A stretch of DNA of 64,000 bases from Glaciozyma antarctica PI12. Taxonomy: Eukaryota > Basidiomycota > Microbotryomycetes > Kriegeriales > Camptobasidiaceae. The DNA lies in assembly GCA_002917775.1 (NCBI GenBank), contig KZ627150.1, positions 674,954-738,953 of the forward strand, read 5' to 3'. A program made the position numbers and the translations under genes. The notes under the pieces are model-generated. The model was not told where the DNA came from. It searched no databases and saw nothing but the letters and a program-made list of their open reading frames with translations. This document shows positions 44,025-55,311 of this stretch, piece by piece. Numbering within the stretch: position 1 is the first letter of the stretch; each line of letters starts with the position of its first letter.

Positions 44025-46416
44025 ATGTTGAGACAAGCAGCCAGGCCTTTGATCCGCCGAGCTCTCGCAGGAGCACCGCCAGCGACCCGCTTCATCGCGA
44101 CCGCTCCTCCTCCTCTCTCCTCCCGCCTTCGCTCCGCCCTCTTCTCGACCGTCCTCGTCCTCGGCACCGGTGCTTTCCTCGTCTACTCGCACGATTCAAG
44201 AGCAGGAATTCACAAGTAAGCTCAGCTCGCTGGAACCAGACGCCGTGGAGCCCAGCTGACGAACTCCACGCAGATGGGTCTTCCTCCCAGCTCTGGGTCT
44301 CTTGACGGCGAACGATCCGGAGAAGGCGCACGAGGTCGCGGTGCGGATGATTGGGAGTGGGATTGCGCCTGTTGATCAGGGTGTGGACGACGAGATCTTG
44401 GCTTTGGAGGTGAGGCTTGCAAAGTGCTGGATGTGAGGAAGAGGTCGGGAGGACGCGGAGGTGCTGGGAGGGGAATCGTCCTGGGTGACAGGACTCTGGA
44501 GGAGACTTTGCGTGTGTGGATATGCTAGAGAACAAGCTTGAAGCAGCTCTGCTCGAGCCAGCTTCGCGTTCACGAAGAGGAGGAACTGACGCCTTGCTTC
44601 GCAGCTTTGGGGCAAGCAGTTCGCCAACCCTATCGGCATGGCTGCTGGCTTCGACAAGCACGGCGAAGCTATCGATGGATTGTTTGGACTGGGATTCGGC
44701 TACGTCGAGATCGGCAGTGTAACGCCTGAACCTCAGGTGAGTCTTTCTCCTCGCTCTCGATTCAGCATCTCCTGACGTCTGAGGTTGCAGGCTGGAAACC
44801 CCAAGCCTCGAGTCTTCCGCATTCCCGAGACCAACTCGCTCGTCAACCGCTACGGCTTCAACTCGGAAGGCCACGCGACCGTGATGGCACGACTCCGCTC
44901 GCGCGTCCGCCAATTCGTCGCCGACCACTCCAACTCTCTCCCCGCCTCCCTCTTCCCCACCCCTCCCGCGCACGCCCACCCCTCCCACGACGTCGTCGCT
45001 CAGCTCCTCGCTTCTCCCGCTGGCAAAGACGCCCTCGTCCCCGACGCCCTCGGCCTCCCCCGCTCCCTCCACCCCGGTCGCGTCCTCGCCATCAACCTCG
45101 GCAAGAACAAGTCGAGCGACCCCGACTCGATCGACGATTTCGTCAACGGCGTGTACTCGCTAGGACCTTACGCCGACGTCCTCGTCATCAATGTCTCCTC
45201 CCCCAACACCCCCGGCCTCCGCAACCTCCAACGCAAGGGAATGCTCGAAGAGCTCCTCTCTGGCGTCGTCGCCGCGCGAGACTCCCTCGTCGCATCCTCA
45301 TCCTCCTCCTACAAGCCTCCCGTTCTCGTCAAAGTCGCGCCCGACCTCGACGAGGAGCAGCTCCTCGACATCGCCGCCGCCGTCCAGTTCGCCGGGATCG
45401 ACGGCATCGTCGTTTCCAACACGACCATCTCGCGCCCCACGTCAGCAGGAACGAACGCTTCTCTCGCCGAGATGGGTGGTCTTTCGGGTCCCCCCGTCAA
45501 GCCTCTCGCATTGGCGGCGCTTTCGGCCCTCTACAAGGCGACGGACGGCAAGGTCCCTCTCATCGGTTGCGGAGGGATTTCGTCGGGGCAGGACGCGATC
45601 GATTTTGCAAAGGCGGGCGCGACGCTCGTGCAGATGTACACGTCGTTCATCTACGAGGGCGTCGGACTACCGCGCAAGGTCAAGGACGAGGTCGTCGAGA
45701 TCCTCAAGAAGGAGAAGACGACCTGGGCCAAGATCGTTGGATCCGGAGTCCCCAAGCCCCTGCCCGTCGTCGTTCCTGCCCTCGTCGCAGTAGTCGAGGC
45801 ACCAGCAGCCGTCGAGGAGCTCAAGTCGCTCGAAATCGAACCCGTCGTCTCGACTTCGGAGGACGACTTTGAGTTCGGCCTCATCGAAGCGCAAAAGGAG
45901 CTCGAGGAACTCCTCACCCAGCTCTCCGGCGTCGAAACGACTCCAGAACTCGTCGCCGCCGTCGTCCAATCCTCTTCCGATCCCCCCATCGCCGTCCCCG
46001 CCCCCGTCGCCGAATCCCTCCCCGCTCCTACTCCCCTCCCCACCCCCGTCGCCGAAGCTCCTCCGGCCCCTCCAGCAGCTCCTCTCGACCCTCCGTCCCC
46101 TCCACCAATTACGGAATCGCCCTTGGCGATCCCGGCGGTAGCGTTGCTGGATGAGCAGTCGATCGCAGTCTTGCTCGACCCGGCTGTCGCACAGGTCGAG
46201 GCGTGGATCGCACCGGTTGCGGTGGTGGCACCAGTCGTGGAGGAGAAGGTTGTGGTGGAGGAGAAGGTGCCGGTCGTCGAGCCCGTCGCTGTCGTCGAGC
46301 CCGTCGTCGCGCCCGTTGCTGTTGTCGTCGAGCCCGTTGAGGAGAAGGTGGGGGAGAAGAAGGTGGAGGAAAAGCCCAAGCCTGCTGTGAGTGGGGAGGG
46401 CAAGCGATGGGTGTAG
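44025..46416 (+). CDS. URA9: Class 2 dihydroorotate dehydrogenase with long C-terminal extension
   Basis: This is the quinone-linked mitochondrial enzyme that oxidises dihydroorotate to orotate in pyrimidine synthesis. The N-terminus ([20 protein letters not shown]) looks like a mitochondrial presequence and is followed by a membrane segment ([17 protein letters not shown]). Core motifs: [80 protein letters not shown] (catalytic Ser class), [32 protein letters not shown] and [11 protein letters not shown]. The usual family end is reached near 45740, but the frame continues about 220 more codons. That tail is rich in Pro, Val, Ala and Glu and ends SGEGKRWV (stop 46414-46416). Four exons, with a long intron at about 44411-44605. 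Confidence 0.93.
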
Positions 46417-46993
46417 ACGGGAATACAACCGGCATATCGTTGGAGATGTCAGTCGCGAGCGAGTTTGGAGAGCGAGAGGTAGGAGAACTTGAGCAGAAAC
46501 GACGGTGCGAAGACGACTCGAGGTCATCGGCTTCGCTTCGCAGCTGAATCCATCTCGCTGTTCGAAGGTGTGCATACACTGCAGAGGAGCAGCCGGTGGT
46601 GGAAAACTGAAAGGCAGTGAGGAATGCAAATCTCGCAATGAGCGCTCTCTGGCCTCTCCCTTCGCCTTTACACCGCGGCTGTGGGTTCCTTCGGTGACCC
46701 TCCTTCAGGTTATCGTGCGGGGATCATGCCAGCACGACCCAGGCTGGGGGTGCTCGTCCCAAGTTGGCTTGATGTTGGCGCGCGCTTGCGAGCGAGGCGC
46801 TGACTATCTATCTACGTTCGGTCAGCCTGCTGGCACGGTGTGGTGATTGGCAGTTGCGCGTATCGAAGGCGGCAAACGCCCCTCAGGACGCGCTGTTTGC
46901 GCGGTCGCGTCCCCGGGCGCCGGCGCGCTGAGGCCTCTACTCTTTGAGTCGTCCCCTCCTCTCTTCTTTCTCTTTCTCCATCCAAACTTCGAT
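46417..46993. other. Intergenic: DHODH 3' UTR and amine oxidase promoter
   Basis: About 580 bp between two plus-strand genes. No gene is supported. Expected contents are the DHODH 3' UTR and the amine oxidase promoter. Confidence 0.45.
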
Positions 46994-49731
46994 ATGTCCC
47001 CCGCACACCACCCCCTCGACCCTCTTACCGCATCGGAACTCACCGAGGCGGCGGCGATCATCGTCGCCCACGTCGAGAAGGAGTTCCCCTCGCAAACGGT
47101 CTACTTCAAGGCTCTCTCCCTCGCACCTCCTCTCAAGGCCGTCCTCGCTCCGTTCCTCGACGCCGTTGCTGCTGGAGAAGCTCCCGCCCCTCTCCCACGC
47201 CAGGCAGAGGCACTCCTCGGCGTTCGTTCGTCTGTCTCCGCAATCGAGTACTACGAGTGCTTCGTCACGCTCGGAGCTGGGCCCAACGTCCCTGGAACGG
47301 TGGATCAGTTCTTCGGGATCGACAAGTCGTTCCACGTCGGCATTGATGCGGAGGAGATGGCTCGCGCGGAGGCAGCGATCCTTGCGAACGAGGAGTTCAA
47401 GGCCGCTATCGCTTCGCTCAGGCTTCCGGAGGGAGCCACCGTCGTTGCCGATACCTGGATCTTTGGTGAGTTGACGCGTGAGGTTGCAAAGCAGCGTTTG
47501 CTGACCTCCTCACGCTCCGCCAGGTGCCGACTCGTTCAAGCCCAACGTTCGCTCCATCCCCTTCATGATCTACTACCGCCTCTCCGACAAGACGGCCTCG
47601 AACCACTACTCCTTCCCTCTCCCTCTATTCCCCTCCATCCGCGCCTCCGACTACTCCCTCCTCGACCTCGGATGGACTGCCATCTTCGGAGGCGAGTCGA
47701 CCGACACCATCGCAGCTCTCCCCGCTGGCTCCTTCCCTTGGAACAAGCTGCAGGCCGTCGAATACGACCACCAGCTTCAGGCTGCTGTGGGTGTTGCGCT
47801 TCGATCGGACCTCAAGCCCTACCGCGTTATTCAGCCCGAGGGAGCGAGCTTTAAGCTCGACGGTCGGGTCGTGAACTGGCAGAAGGTTCGTTCGCGTTCA
47901 TTCGTCCTTCGTGGCGTGTGCTGACCTTTTCCTCAGTGGCAATTCCACATCGGATTCAACTACCGCGAAGGACCCGTCATCAGCGACGTCCGCTACGACG
48001 GTCGCCTCGTCTTCCACCGTCTTTCGGTCTCGGTGCGTTCCCTTCCCTACCTCAGCGATACTTGACGCTTACCTCGTCAATTTCGCAGGACATGACTGTC
48101 CCGTACGGAGATCCGCGCTCTCCCTACCACCGCAAGCAGGCCTTTGACCTCGGAGACGTCGGAGCCGGTCTTTGCGCGAACGAGCTCAACCTCGGCTGTG
48201 ATTGCCTCGGCGAGATCGAGTATCTCTCCTTCGACTTGGTTCGGCACAACGGAGAAGTTCAGCGATTGAACAACGTCGTCTGCGTTCGTGAGTCCGCTGT
48301 TCTGCCACTTCGCTGGCATCTCGCTGATTTTGCCGCTCCCCAGACGAGCAGGATGAGGGAATCGGATGGAAGCACACGTTTGTCTTTGCCTTGCTGCTCG
48401 CTCGTAGGATTCGCATCTAACCACTCGCGCTTCACAGCAACTTCCGTACCGGAGAAGCCTCAGTCACTCGCTCCCGAGTTCTCGTCGTTCGTGAGCCATT
48501 CTTTCTCTTCTTCGAGTCAGAACTTCCGCTAACGCTTGCACCAGAAACCATCATCACCGTCGCCAACTACGTGCGTCAATTTTACTCTCTGATGAGATTT
48601 GGGCTAACCTCGCTCTGTTCTCGCTCAGGAATACATCTTCGCGTGGAAGTTCGACCAGGCCGCTGCGCTCCACCTCGAGACTCGCGCCACCGGAATTCTC
48701 TCTACCTGCCTCATTCTCCCCGGCGAGACCGCCCCCTACGGCACCGTCGTCGCACCCGGAGTCTTCGCACCCAACCACCAGCACCTCTTCTCGGTCCGCA
48801 TCGACCCCGCTATCGACGGACACAACAACACGGTCGTGTACGTCGTCTCCCTTTTTCCGATCCCCTCTTGGCCCACTTTAGTATAAGGTATCTCCCACCC
48901 AGCCAGGTACGGTCGCGATGCATTTCGACNNNNNNNNNNNNNNNNNNNNNNNNNNNNNNNNNNNNNNNNNNNNNNNNNNNNNNNNNNNNNNNNNNNNNNN
49001 NNNNNNNNNNNNNNNNNNNNNNNNNNNNNNNNNNNNNNNNNNNNNNNNNNNNNNNNNNNNNNNNNNNNNNNNNNNNNNNNNNNNNNNNNNNNNNNNNNNN
49101 NNNNNNNNNNNNNNNNNNNNNNNNNNNNNNNNNNNNNNNNNNNNNNNNNNNNNNNNNNNNNNNNNNNNNNNNNNNNNNNNNNNNNNNNNNNNNNNNNNNN
49201 NNNNNNNNNNNNNNNNNNNNNNNNNNNNNNNNNNNNNNNNNNNNNNNNNNNNNNNNNNNNNNNNNNNNNNNNNNNNNNNNNNNNNNNNNNNNNNNNNNNN
49301 NNNNNNNNNNNNNNNNNNNNNNNNNNNNNNNNATTAGGTGGAAAGTACACGAACCAGTCGAGCGGAAACGCAAAGGGAATCCGCTCTTGGGTCGACCGCA
49401 AGGACAACGTCGAGAACACCGAGTGAGTCCTCTCAGTCTCTACTTTGTCGTACATCTGCTAATGACTGCTTACAGCCTCGTTCTCTGGCACACTTTCGGA
49501 CTCACTCACAACCCTCGCATCGAGGACTTCCCCGTCGTAAGCCTTCGCAACCTCGCCCTTCGGCCCCCTCGCTGACGTCCCTTTCGCCCTTCGCAGATGC
49601 CGTGCGAGGTTCACCAGATATCTCTCAAGCCCGTCGATTTCTTCAGCCTCAGCCCGGCGAACGACGTCCCTTCCTCGACGCAGGAGGTCAACCAGTCGAA
49701 GTTGGTGGAGAAGAAGAGCTGCTGCGCGTAG
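46994..49731 (+). CDS. Copper amine oxidase (primary-amine oxidase), interrupted by assembly gap
   Basis: This enzyme oxidises primary amines to aldehydes, releasing ammonia and hydrogen peroxide, using copper and a topaquinone made from its own Tyr. The start ATG at 46994 gives MSPAHHPLDPLTASELTEAA, the N2-domain type opening. The cofactor site is VANYEYIFAWKF (N-Y-E-Y, the first Tyr becoming topaquinone). Copper ligands include the His-x-His in PNHQHLFSVRID and a later His in VLWHTFGLTHNPRIEDFP, and MPCEVHQISLKPVDFF follows near the end. Stop at 49729-49731 after KKSCCA. Part of the catalytic domain is missing because 48930-49332 is all N. No C-terminal SKL-type peroxisomal signal is seen. 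Confidence 0.9.
48930..49332. other. Assembly gap (403 Ns)
   Basis: A run of undetermined bases inside the copper amine oxidase gene. It removes part of the catalytic domain between DGHNNTVV and the exon that resumes with IRWK. Confidence 1.
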
Positions 49732-49941
49732 ATTGTCGATGGTGGGTTCGAGCTGGAGGTTGGAGAGTGTTTATGGTGTCAATTGTCAATGAAAGGTTCT
49801 GCTGTATCGAGATGACTGCGACTTCGCAGGCGAGAGCGGTCCTTCGAGCGAATCGCGCGCTATCCGGCAGCCCAGCTCCTCGCCCTCGTCTCAGGTCTCT
49901 CTCAAGCTCGCAAAGGCTGCTAACGAGTAACAGGTACAGCC

Positions 49942-51890
49942 TCAAACCAAGAACTTTGCATTCTGGTAGCTGTCCACCATCGGGTTCGACCCATCCCTCG
50001 TCCTCGTCATCTCCACCTCTCCCCACCTCTCCAAGAACTCGCTATGGTCTAACACACTCAACCCTCTCACCGCCTTCCCACTCCGACGTTCTTTGCTCGT
50101 CCCGAGCGCCTCGATCGCAGGACTCGGTGCTCCGCGCCGGCTGTGCGGGGAGAAAAAGTCGGAACCGACGCGGGGGGATGAGGAAGAGGCGACGGAGGTA
50201 GGGGGGGGAGAAGAGAGGGAGGGGGACATGACGAGGGAGTAGAGGTCGCGGAGGAGGTGGAAGTCGGTTGGGAAGAAGATGTCGAAGAAGCCGGGCTGAA
50301 CGAGGTAGGTCGTGCAGGCCACAGTCTGCGCAATGTTGCTCGTCAGCTCGCTCGTCGCAGAGTGAACACGAACACGCACCTCTCCTTCGTATCGCGTCTG
50401 CACCACCGGCGCAGTCTTGCCAGGAATCGCGTCGGGGAGCGAGGAGAAGTCGGAGAAGAGGATGCGGTGGGCGGGGAACTTGTCTCGCAAGACGTCGAGA
50501 AGCATGAGCTGCTTGGTGGGGAGGAATTCGGGAGGTGTGAGGTTGGGAGCGAAGGGGACAGTGGCGAAGATCTTGCGAAGGAGAGGATATTGCGGAGAGG
50601 ATGGCGTTGAGGATGGGGTTCGAGCGTCGTCGACGAGGATCCGGTGTACGAGCTCGAAGTCGAAGGTAGCGTGCGATAAGGGGGTCGGTGACGGGTTCGT
50701 AGAGCTCTGTAAAGTCGCCAGTCGAATCGACAGAGACGACGCATTGAAGCGGTTCGTGGTCGAGAGTCGTGTACCGAATCACATCGTGCGAGAAGTTGTC
50801 CTGAGGTCGCAAGGAGCTATTAGCACTGGTGCCAGGCGCGAAGAAAGCACATGAACTCACCAGGACCTCGAGTGCGAGGAAGAAGCAAGGTTCCGGCACG
50901 ACGCGCTCCCAGTCAAAGATGCTTCCTCCCAGTACCTCGACCTTGCCCGAGTGTCCCTTCCGCTTCGCCGGGCCCTTCATCGACGCCTTTCCATCCCCTC
51001 CCTTCGCTCGTCCCCTCTGCAACCCCTGCAGCCGCTCGCTAATCTCCACAATCCGGTACCTCGTCCGGTCATACACCTCTGGCTCCTCCTCCGCGATGTA
51101 GTCGAGGATATCTCCCATGAGCGTTCCGTTTCCAGCTCCAATCTCGTAGATGATAAGGTCCTCATAGGGGTAGAGATTGAGCTTGTACTCCGCGACGATG
51201 TAGCGAGCGATCGCTCGTCCGTACCAAGGCTTCGCATGCTTAACATCAGCTGCCATTCGGCCCACACGCAGCAGGTACTCCAACTCACCTTGAACAGCTC
51301 CGTAGGCGTGTGCCAGACCTGGCGTCCAGGTCCCTTGCCGACCTTCCCATCCGTCGCCTCAAACTCCCCGTACCTCCTCGCAATCTCGTCCTCAAACTCG
51401 CGCGAGCTCCGCATCTGCGTAAAGTCGAAGCCCTCCGCCCGGTTCCGCAGGATCCCAGAAGGAGTCCCAGACCGCTCGACTTGCCAGGGATCTCGTCGGG
51501 GTCGAAGATGACGGCCTGAGTCGAGAAGTAGCCATCTATTCGCGCCGAGCATCAGTTCGTGCACTCCCCAGCTGGCAGCCACCACCACAGGCCGAGCTCA
51601 CAGTGCGGGTTGTAGAGGCAGTCGTCGATAAAGTCGCGCGCCAGCATCTTGACTCGTCGCGGCGGGGTAGAGCGGTTGGCGATATCCTTGGCCGTGACGA
51701 GGCGGTAGTTAGCCTGGTCTGGGTCAGGCGTAGAGTCGAACGGGTTGGCGACGTAGTTGTAGCGGGGCTCGTTGCGCTTCGTCGTCGGAGGACTCTTGGA
51801 GGAGGAGGGAGTCGTCGAGAAGGGGCGGAGAGGCTTGTAGGCCGTTGCTGTGAGCCGCAGAGCTTTCTGCCCACATCGTAGAGTCGCCAT
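49942..51890 (-). CDS. NDUFAF7: Mitochondrial NDUFAF7/MidA-type methyltransferase
   Basis: This family dimethylates an arginine of a complex I subunit and is needed for complex I assembly in mitochondria. The start ATG (51888-51890) gives MATLRCGQKALRLTATAYKP, an Arg/Ser/Thr-rich presequence-like start. Then come LARDFIDDCLYNPHCGYFST, VWHTPTELFK, PWYGRAIARYIVAEYKLNLY, the SAM motif IIYEIGAGNGTLMGDILDYI, EVLDNFSHDVIRY and DFTELYEPVTDPLIARYL. Later conserved blocks are FATVPFAPNLTPPEFLPTKQ, ILFSDFSSLPDAIPGKTAPV and YLVQPGFFDIFFPTDFHLLR. The stop is 49942-49944. The frame changes twice outside introns: between QAVIFDPDE and ILRNRAEGFDF (about 51440-51510), and after IARYL (about 50590-50670). 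Confidence 0.85.
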
Positions 51891-52074
51891 TAGGACTTGA
51901 GAGCGGTGAGGGTGTGAGGCAGAGGAAGAGGAGGCTCCGGCCGACGCGCTCCGTCCTCTTTCGAGCTTCGCAATCGACGTCTTTCCTTCTCCCAAGCGTA
52001 CATGCATGAGCTAGGTATGCATACACAAACTACAGCTGAGGCCCTCAAACCACCTGAGCACAACAGCTCCAGCC

Positions 52075-54285
52075 TCAAGCGACGCGCGCCTTCTTCCTAT
52101 CCCCTTCCACCTCCTCCCCTTCCGCCGACCTCGACCTTGACCTCGACTCAGGTGGCACCTGCAAGCTCTCCAATCCCTGCGACAGTTCCCCGTCCTCCTG
52201 CCCCTCGTCGTCCGACTCGGCGTACGCCCTCCTGACCGCCTCAACCCATGTTCCCCCATTCGCACCAGGGAAGAGCCACACGGGACTCGTCCCCACCCTC
52301 TCGGGAGTGATGGGAGCAGCTGGGGTGGGCGGGAGAGTCGAAGGAGGGTCGTGAGCGACTGTGGCTTGCGAGAGGCTGAACGAGTCGCCGAGTTGGTCGC
52401 AGAGGTATTGGACGATAGTGTCGCCGTCTCCGAGGAGGTGAATGTCGAAGTTGGCGTGGGTGATGGGGTCGCGGTTGATGAGGATTTGAGGAACCGAATG
52501 AGGGAGGTGGCCTGCGAGAAGTTTGCAAAATCAGTATCTGGGGGAGGTAACGAGGAGGTGGATTGACGCACTGACGATCTGAGAGACCGGAGAGACCTGT
52601 GAGCGTGAGGTGTGAGCACATACGACTATATCGAATAGCTTTAAGAAGGACGTACGCGCAGCGAAGTCCCAATCACGATCAAAAGGTCGACCTTCTCCCT
52701 GTCCTCCAATAATCGTCGATCAAACTCGTCCGAGAGCATCTCCCTGCGTCCCATAGCGTCAGTCACCGCCTTACTGATCAACTTGCTCGGCCCTCACCCA
52801 AAGAACACGATATCCGGCTTCACCAACGGCTTCCCCTCCCACTCGCCCTTAATCCCCTCATCGTCTTCCGTATCATCCTCGCCGTCCTTCCACTTCTGCG
52901 GCAGCTTCTTCTGCGGCAGTGCAGCGAGCGCGGTAGCCTTGGCTTCGTCCGCGGCGGTGCAGAGTGGGCACAAGGGGACGCGCTGGGCGTAGACGTCTGC
53001 TTCGATCGCTGAACCTGGGAAGGTCGTGCGGCAGCGCAGGCAGGAGGCGGTCGCAAAGGAGCCTGGTGCCAAGCATTAGTGCAGATTGGAGCGTGCGAGA
53101 AGCGGGACGAACCGTGACAGTTGAGCATGCGATGCACTCCGACCGATTCGAAGAGACCGTCGATGTTTTGGGCTGGAATGGAGGCCATCAGTACGTGCAG
53201 TCGTCGTCGAGAGATGAAAACGAGAGACGCACTGTAGTTTCGTAAGAGGCGGTCGTTGTTTTCAAGCACTTTGACGAAGCGATGGCAGGGCGAGGGGATA
53301 AAGTTACTGGGATAGATCTCCTGCAAACGTGCAACGCGGTTAGAGCAGTCACGGGACGACGATGAATAGACGCACCTTGGCAAAGGAGTAGAAGACGTTG
53401 GGCCTGGACGGGCAAATGTTAGGGTACGAGGCTTCTCCTGAATCGCCGACGACTCACTTGTCCTTGAAATACGTCAGATCAAACATCTCCTGAGGATCCT
53501 CGAGCTCCCAATGTTCCTCCTTGAGTCTCGCATACAGTCCAGTGGGAGACCGGAAGTCTGGGATACCGCACGAAGTCTGCGCAACGAATTAGCCTCACTC
53601 CGAGAGGATCAACGCGAGGACTCACCGAAACGCCCGCGCCAGTGAGGATGAGAATGTTCTTCGACTTGCGAATGAGCTCGACCGCGTCGTCGACGGTGTT
53701 GTACTCGGGAAGCTTGTCGCGGTTGCGAAGACTGGGGAGGGGAGGTCAGAGAGACGCAGCGGAGGGTTCAGCAGATGGGACGCACACGCGAGAGCAGGCA
53801 ATCTTGAGGAGACGCAGATGATCCGTATGAGAAGTGAGGTGGTGGGGCTGAGCACGAACAAGCGTCAGTTCAGGCTCACAAAGCGTGCGAGACGACGAAC
53901 CACTGCGACACCGAAGGCGAGGAGAAGCTTGGGTATCGGGATCGCCTCGACTTCGACGTAGTGCTTGACGAATGCAAAGAGTCCACGCTCCTTGAGAAAG
54001 TACTGCATCTCTTCGATATCCTCCTCCGAGAAGGCAGCCTCCGCTAGCGAGCGCAAAACAGCATGTCAGCGCGCGTGAAGAGCGAGGTGGGAGTCGCGTA
54101 CCTGCTGCAACGATAGCTTCCCAGTCTTGCTCCTCATCCGATGAATCCGTTTCGCTGTCGATATCCTGGAAAGAAGGGACGACAATGTCTCCAGGGGTCG
54201 ACGCGCTAAGCTGAGAAGGGGCGACTGTTACGAGGGTCGATTCGAACTCGCTCCTGCTCCCGCTCGTACTCGCCGCCTGGGCCAT
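52075..54285 (-). CDS. SIR2: Sir2-family NAD+-dependent protein deacetylase (SIRT1-like)
   Basis: This is a class I sirtuin removing acetyl groups from histones or other proteins, consuming NAD+. The N-terminus is acidic and Ser-rich (DIDSETDSSDEEQDWEAIVA), then KERGLFAFVKHYVEVEAIPI typical of Sir2/Hst2 and SIRT1 relatives. Catalytic motifs: ILTGAGVSTSCGIPDFRSP, YTQNIDGLFE, the catalytic His in MLNCHGSFATASC, zinc Cys pairs CLRC and CPLC, KPDIVFFGEMLSDEF, VIGTSLRVRPVSQI and QILINRDPITH. Between the zinc site and KPDIVFFGE is a charged insert. The C-terminal tail is Ser/Arg/Glu-rich, ending DRKKARVA (stop 52075-52077). The start ATG is 54283-54285. It shares a 189-bp divergent promoter with the complex I subunit gene. 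Confidence 0.93.
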
Positions 54286-54474
54286 TCTTCAGGCAGCAAG
54301 TTTGTGGTCCTTGGGCGAGTTCGGAGGAAGAGGAGCGCGTTCAAGAAGCGGCCAACTCTCGTAGGACAGCAAATAAATTTAATTTACTGGGCCGCCGTTA
54401 AGTACATAGTGACTTTATTTCTCCTGCTTGCTCTCGCTTCAGACGACGACAGCTCTCCATCCGCGCAAAACAGG
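54286..54474. promoter_or_regulatory. Compact divergent promoter, SIR2 / complex I subunit
   Basis: Only 189 bp separate the start codons of the sirtuin (-) and the complex I subunit (+). Around 54372-54415 is an AT-rich patch, including aaataaatttaatttact, that stands out in this GC-rich region and may be the core promoter element. Bidirectional regulation is inference. Confidence 0.45.
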
Positions 54475-55208
54475 ATGTCAAAAGTGAACGACTTAGCACT
54501 CCCCTTCCCCCTGATCGATGCCGACCCTCATGCGAAGCGAGTGATCAGCTACATGAGGGGGTCCGACTACGCCCTTTGGGCAGCAGGAACCGCCGCCGCT
54601 CCCGGAGCCATCTACGCCTTTGGTACGCTCCTCTCCGCGTGTGCAGGAACGAGGCAACTGATGCAGTGGGTGCAGAACTCGCCGACCCCACGAAGCTCGG
54701 TCGGGCAGGCCTTCGACCGACCCTCAAGTTGGCGACCTGGCTCGGGTTCTGCGGAGGGTTCCTCCTTGCCTACCAGTCCAGTTCCCGTGCGTCCATCCAC
54801 TATAGGAGGAGGTGGAACGGAGCTGACGGTTCGGCGCGCAGTGCGGTTGTGGGGATGGACTGAGAACGCGGCGGAGCAGAAGAGGGACCTGAAGGAGCTG
54901 TCGGCGTTGGCCAAGGCGGGCAAGCCTCTCTACGGCACCACCGACCTCCCAGAATACGTGCAGGGTGTTGCCCACCGCAACAGTCTCTGGAGTCAGCTCA
55001 AGTTTGGTGTCCTCCCTTGGTGCGTTGAGCGTTTCGCGGGACTTCGATCGGGAGGGCAGTAGCTAACGGGCCTTTGTGCGTGCAGGTTCAACCTCGTCAA
55101 GTGCGTTTAGGGGAGTGAATGGAGAGGTGCGAGAGCTGACGAAGTTCTTTCTGCAGCCACAACCACCACGGCGTTGACACCAGCAAGTACAACTCCTCCG
55201 ACGAGTAG
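54475..55208 (+). CDS. NADH:ubiquinone oxidoreductase 21-kDa-type subunit (fungal complex I)
   Basis: This small accessory subunit of mitochondrial complex I (NUXM/21-kDa family) should sit in the inner membrane. The start ATG at 54475 gives MSKVNDLALPFPLIDADPHA, then KRVISYMRGSDYALWAAGTA and a hydrophobic stretch. Next are ELADPTKLGRAGLRPTLKLA and TWLGFCGGFLLAYQSSS, a second membrane segment. The C-terminal part is RLWGWTENAAEQKRDLKELS, GTTDLPEYVQGVAHRNSLWS and FNLVNHNHHGVDTSKYNSSD, with stop 55206-55208. Five exons, several very short. Both halves of the family are present. The gene neighbours an NDUFAF7-type complex I assembly gene two genes away. Confidence 0.85.
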
Positions 55209-55311
55209 ACCTGGGGTCGTTCGGTGGATTGCGAGGGGTAGCTGTATAACGGGAGGATGGGGATGCAAGAAACGACTGCTTGCTCGAATAGGGTGCATTC
55301 CAAACTGCTCT

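Noticed and set aside
45651-46638. Thr/Ser-rich minus-strand ORFs opposite the DHODH tail
   Set aside because: They are reverse complements of the Val/Pro/Glu-rich tail. The sense frame is continuous with the enzyme, so the antisense frames are taken as shadows.
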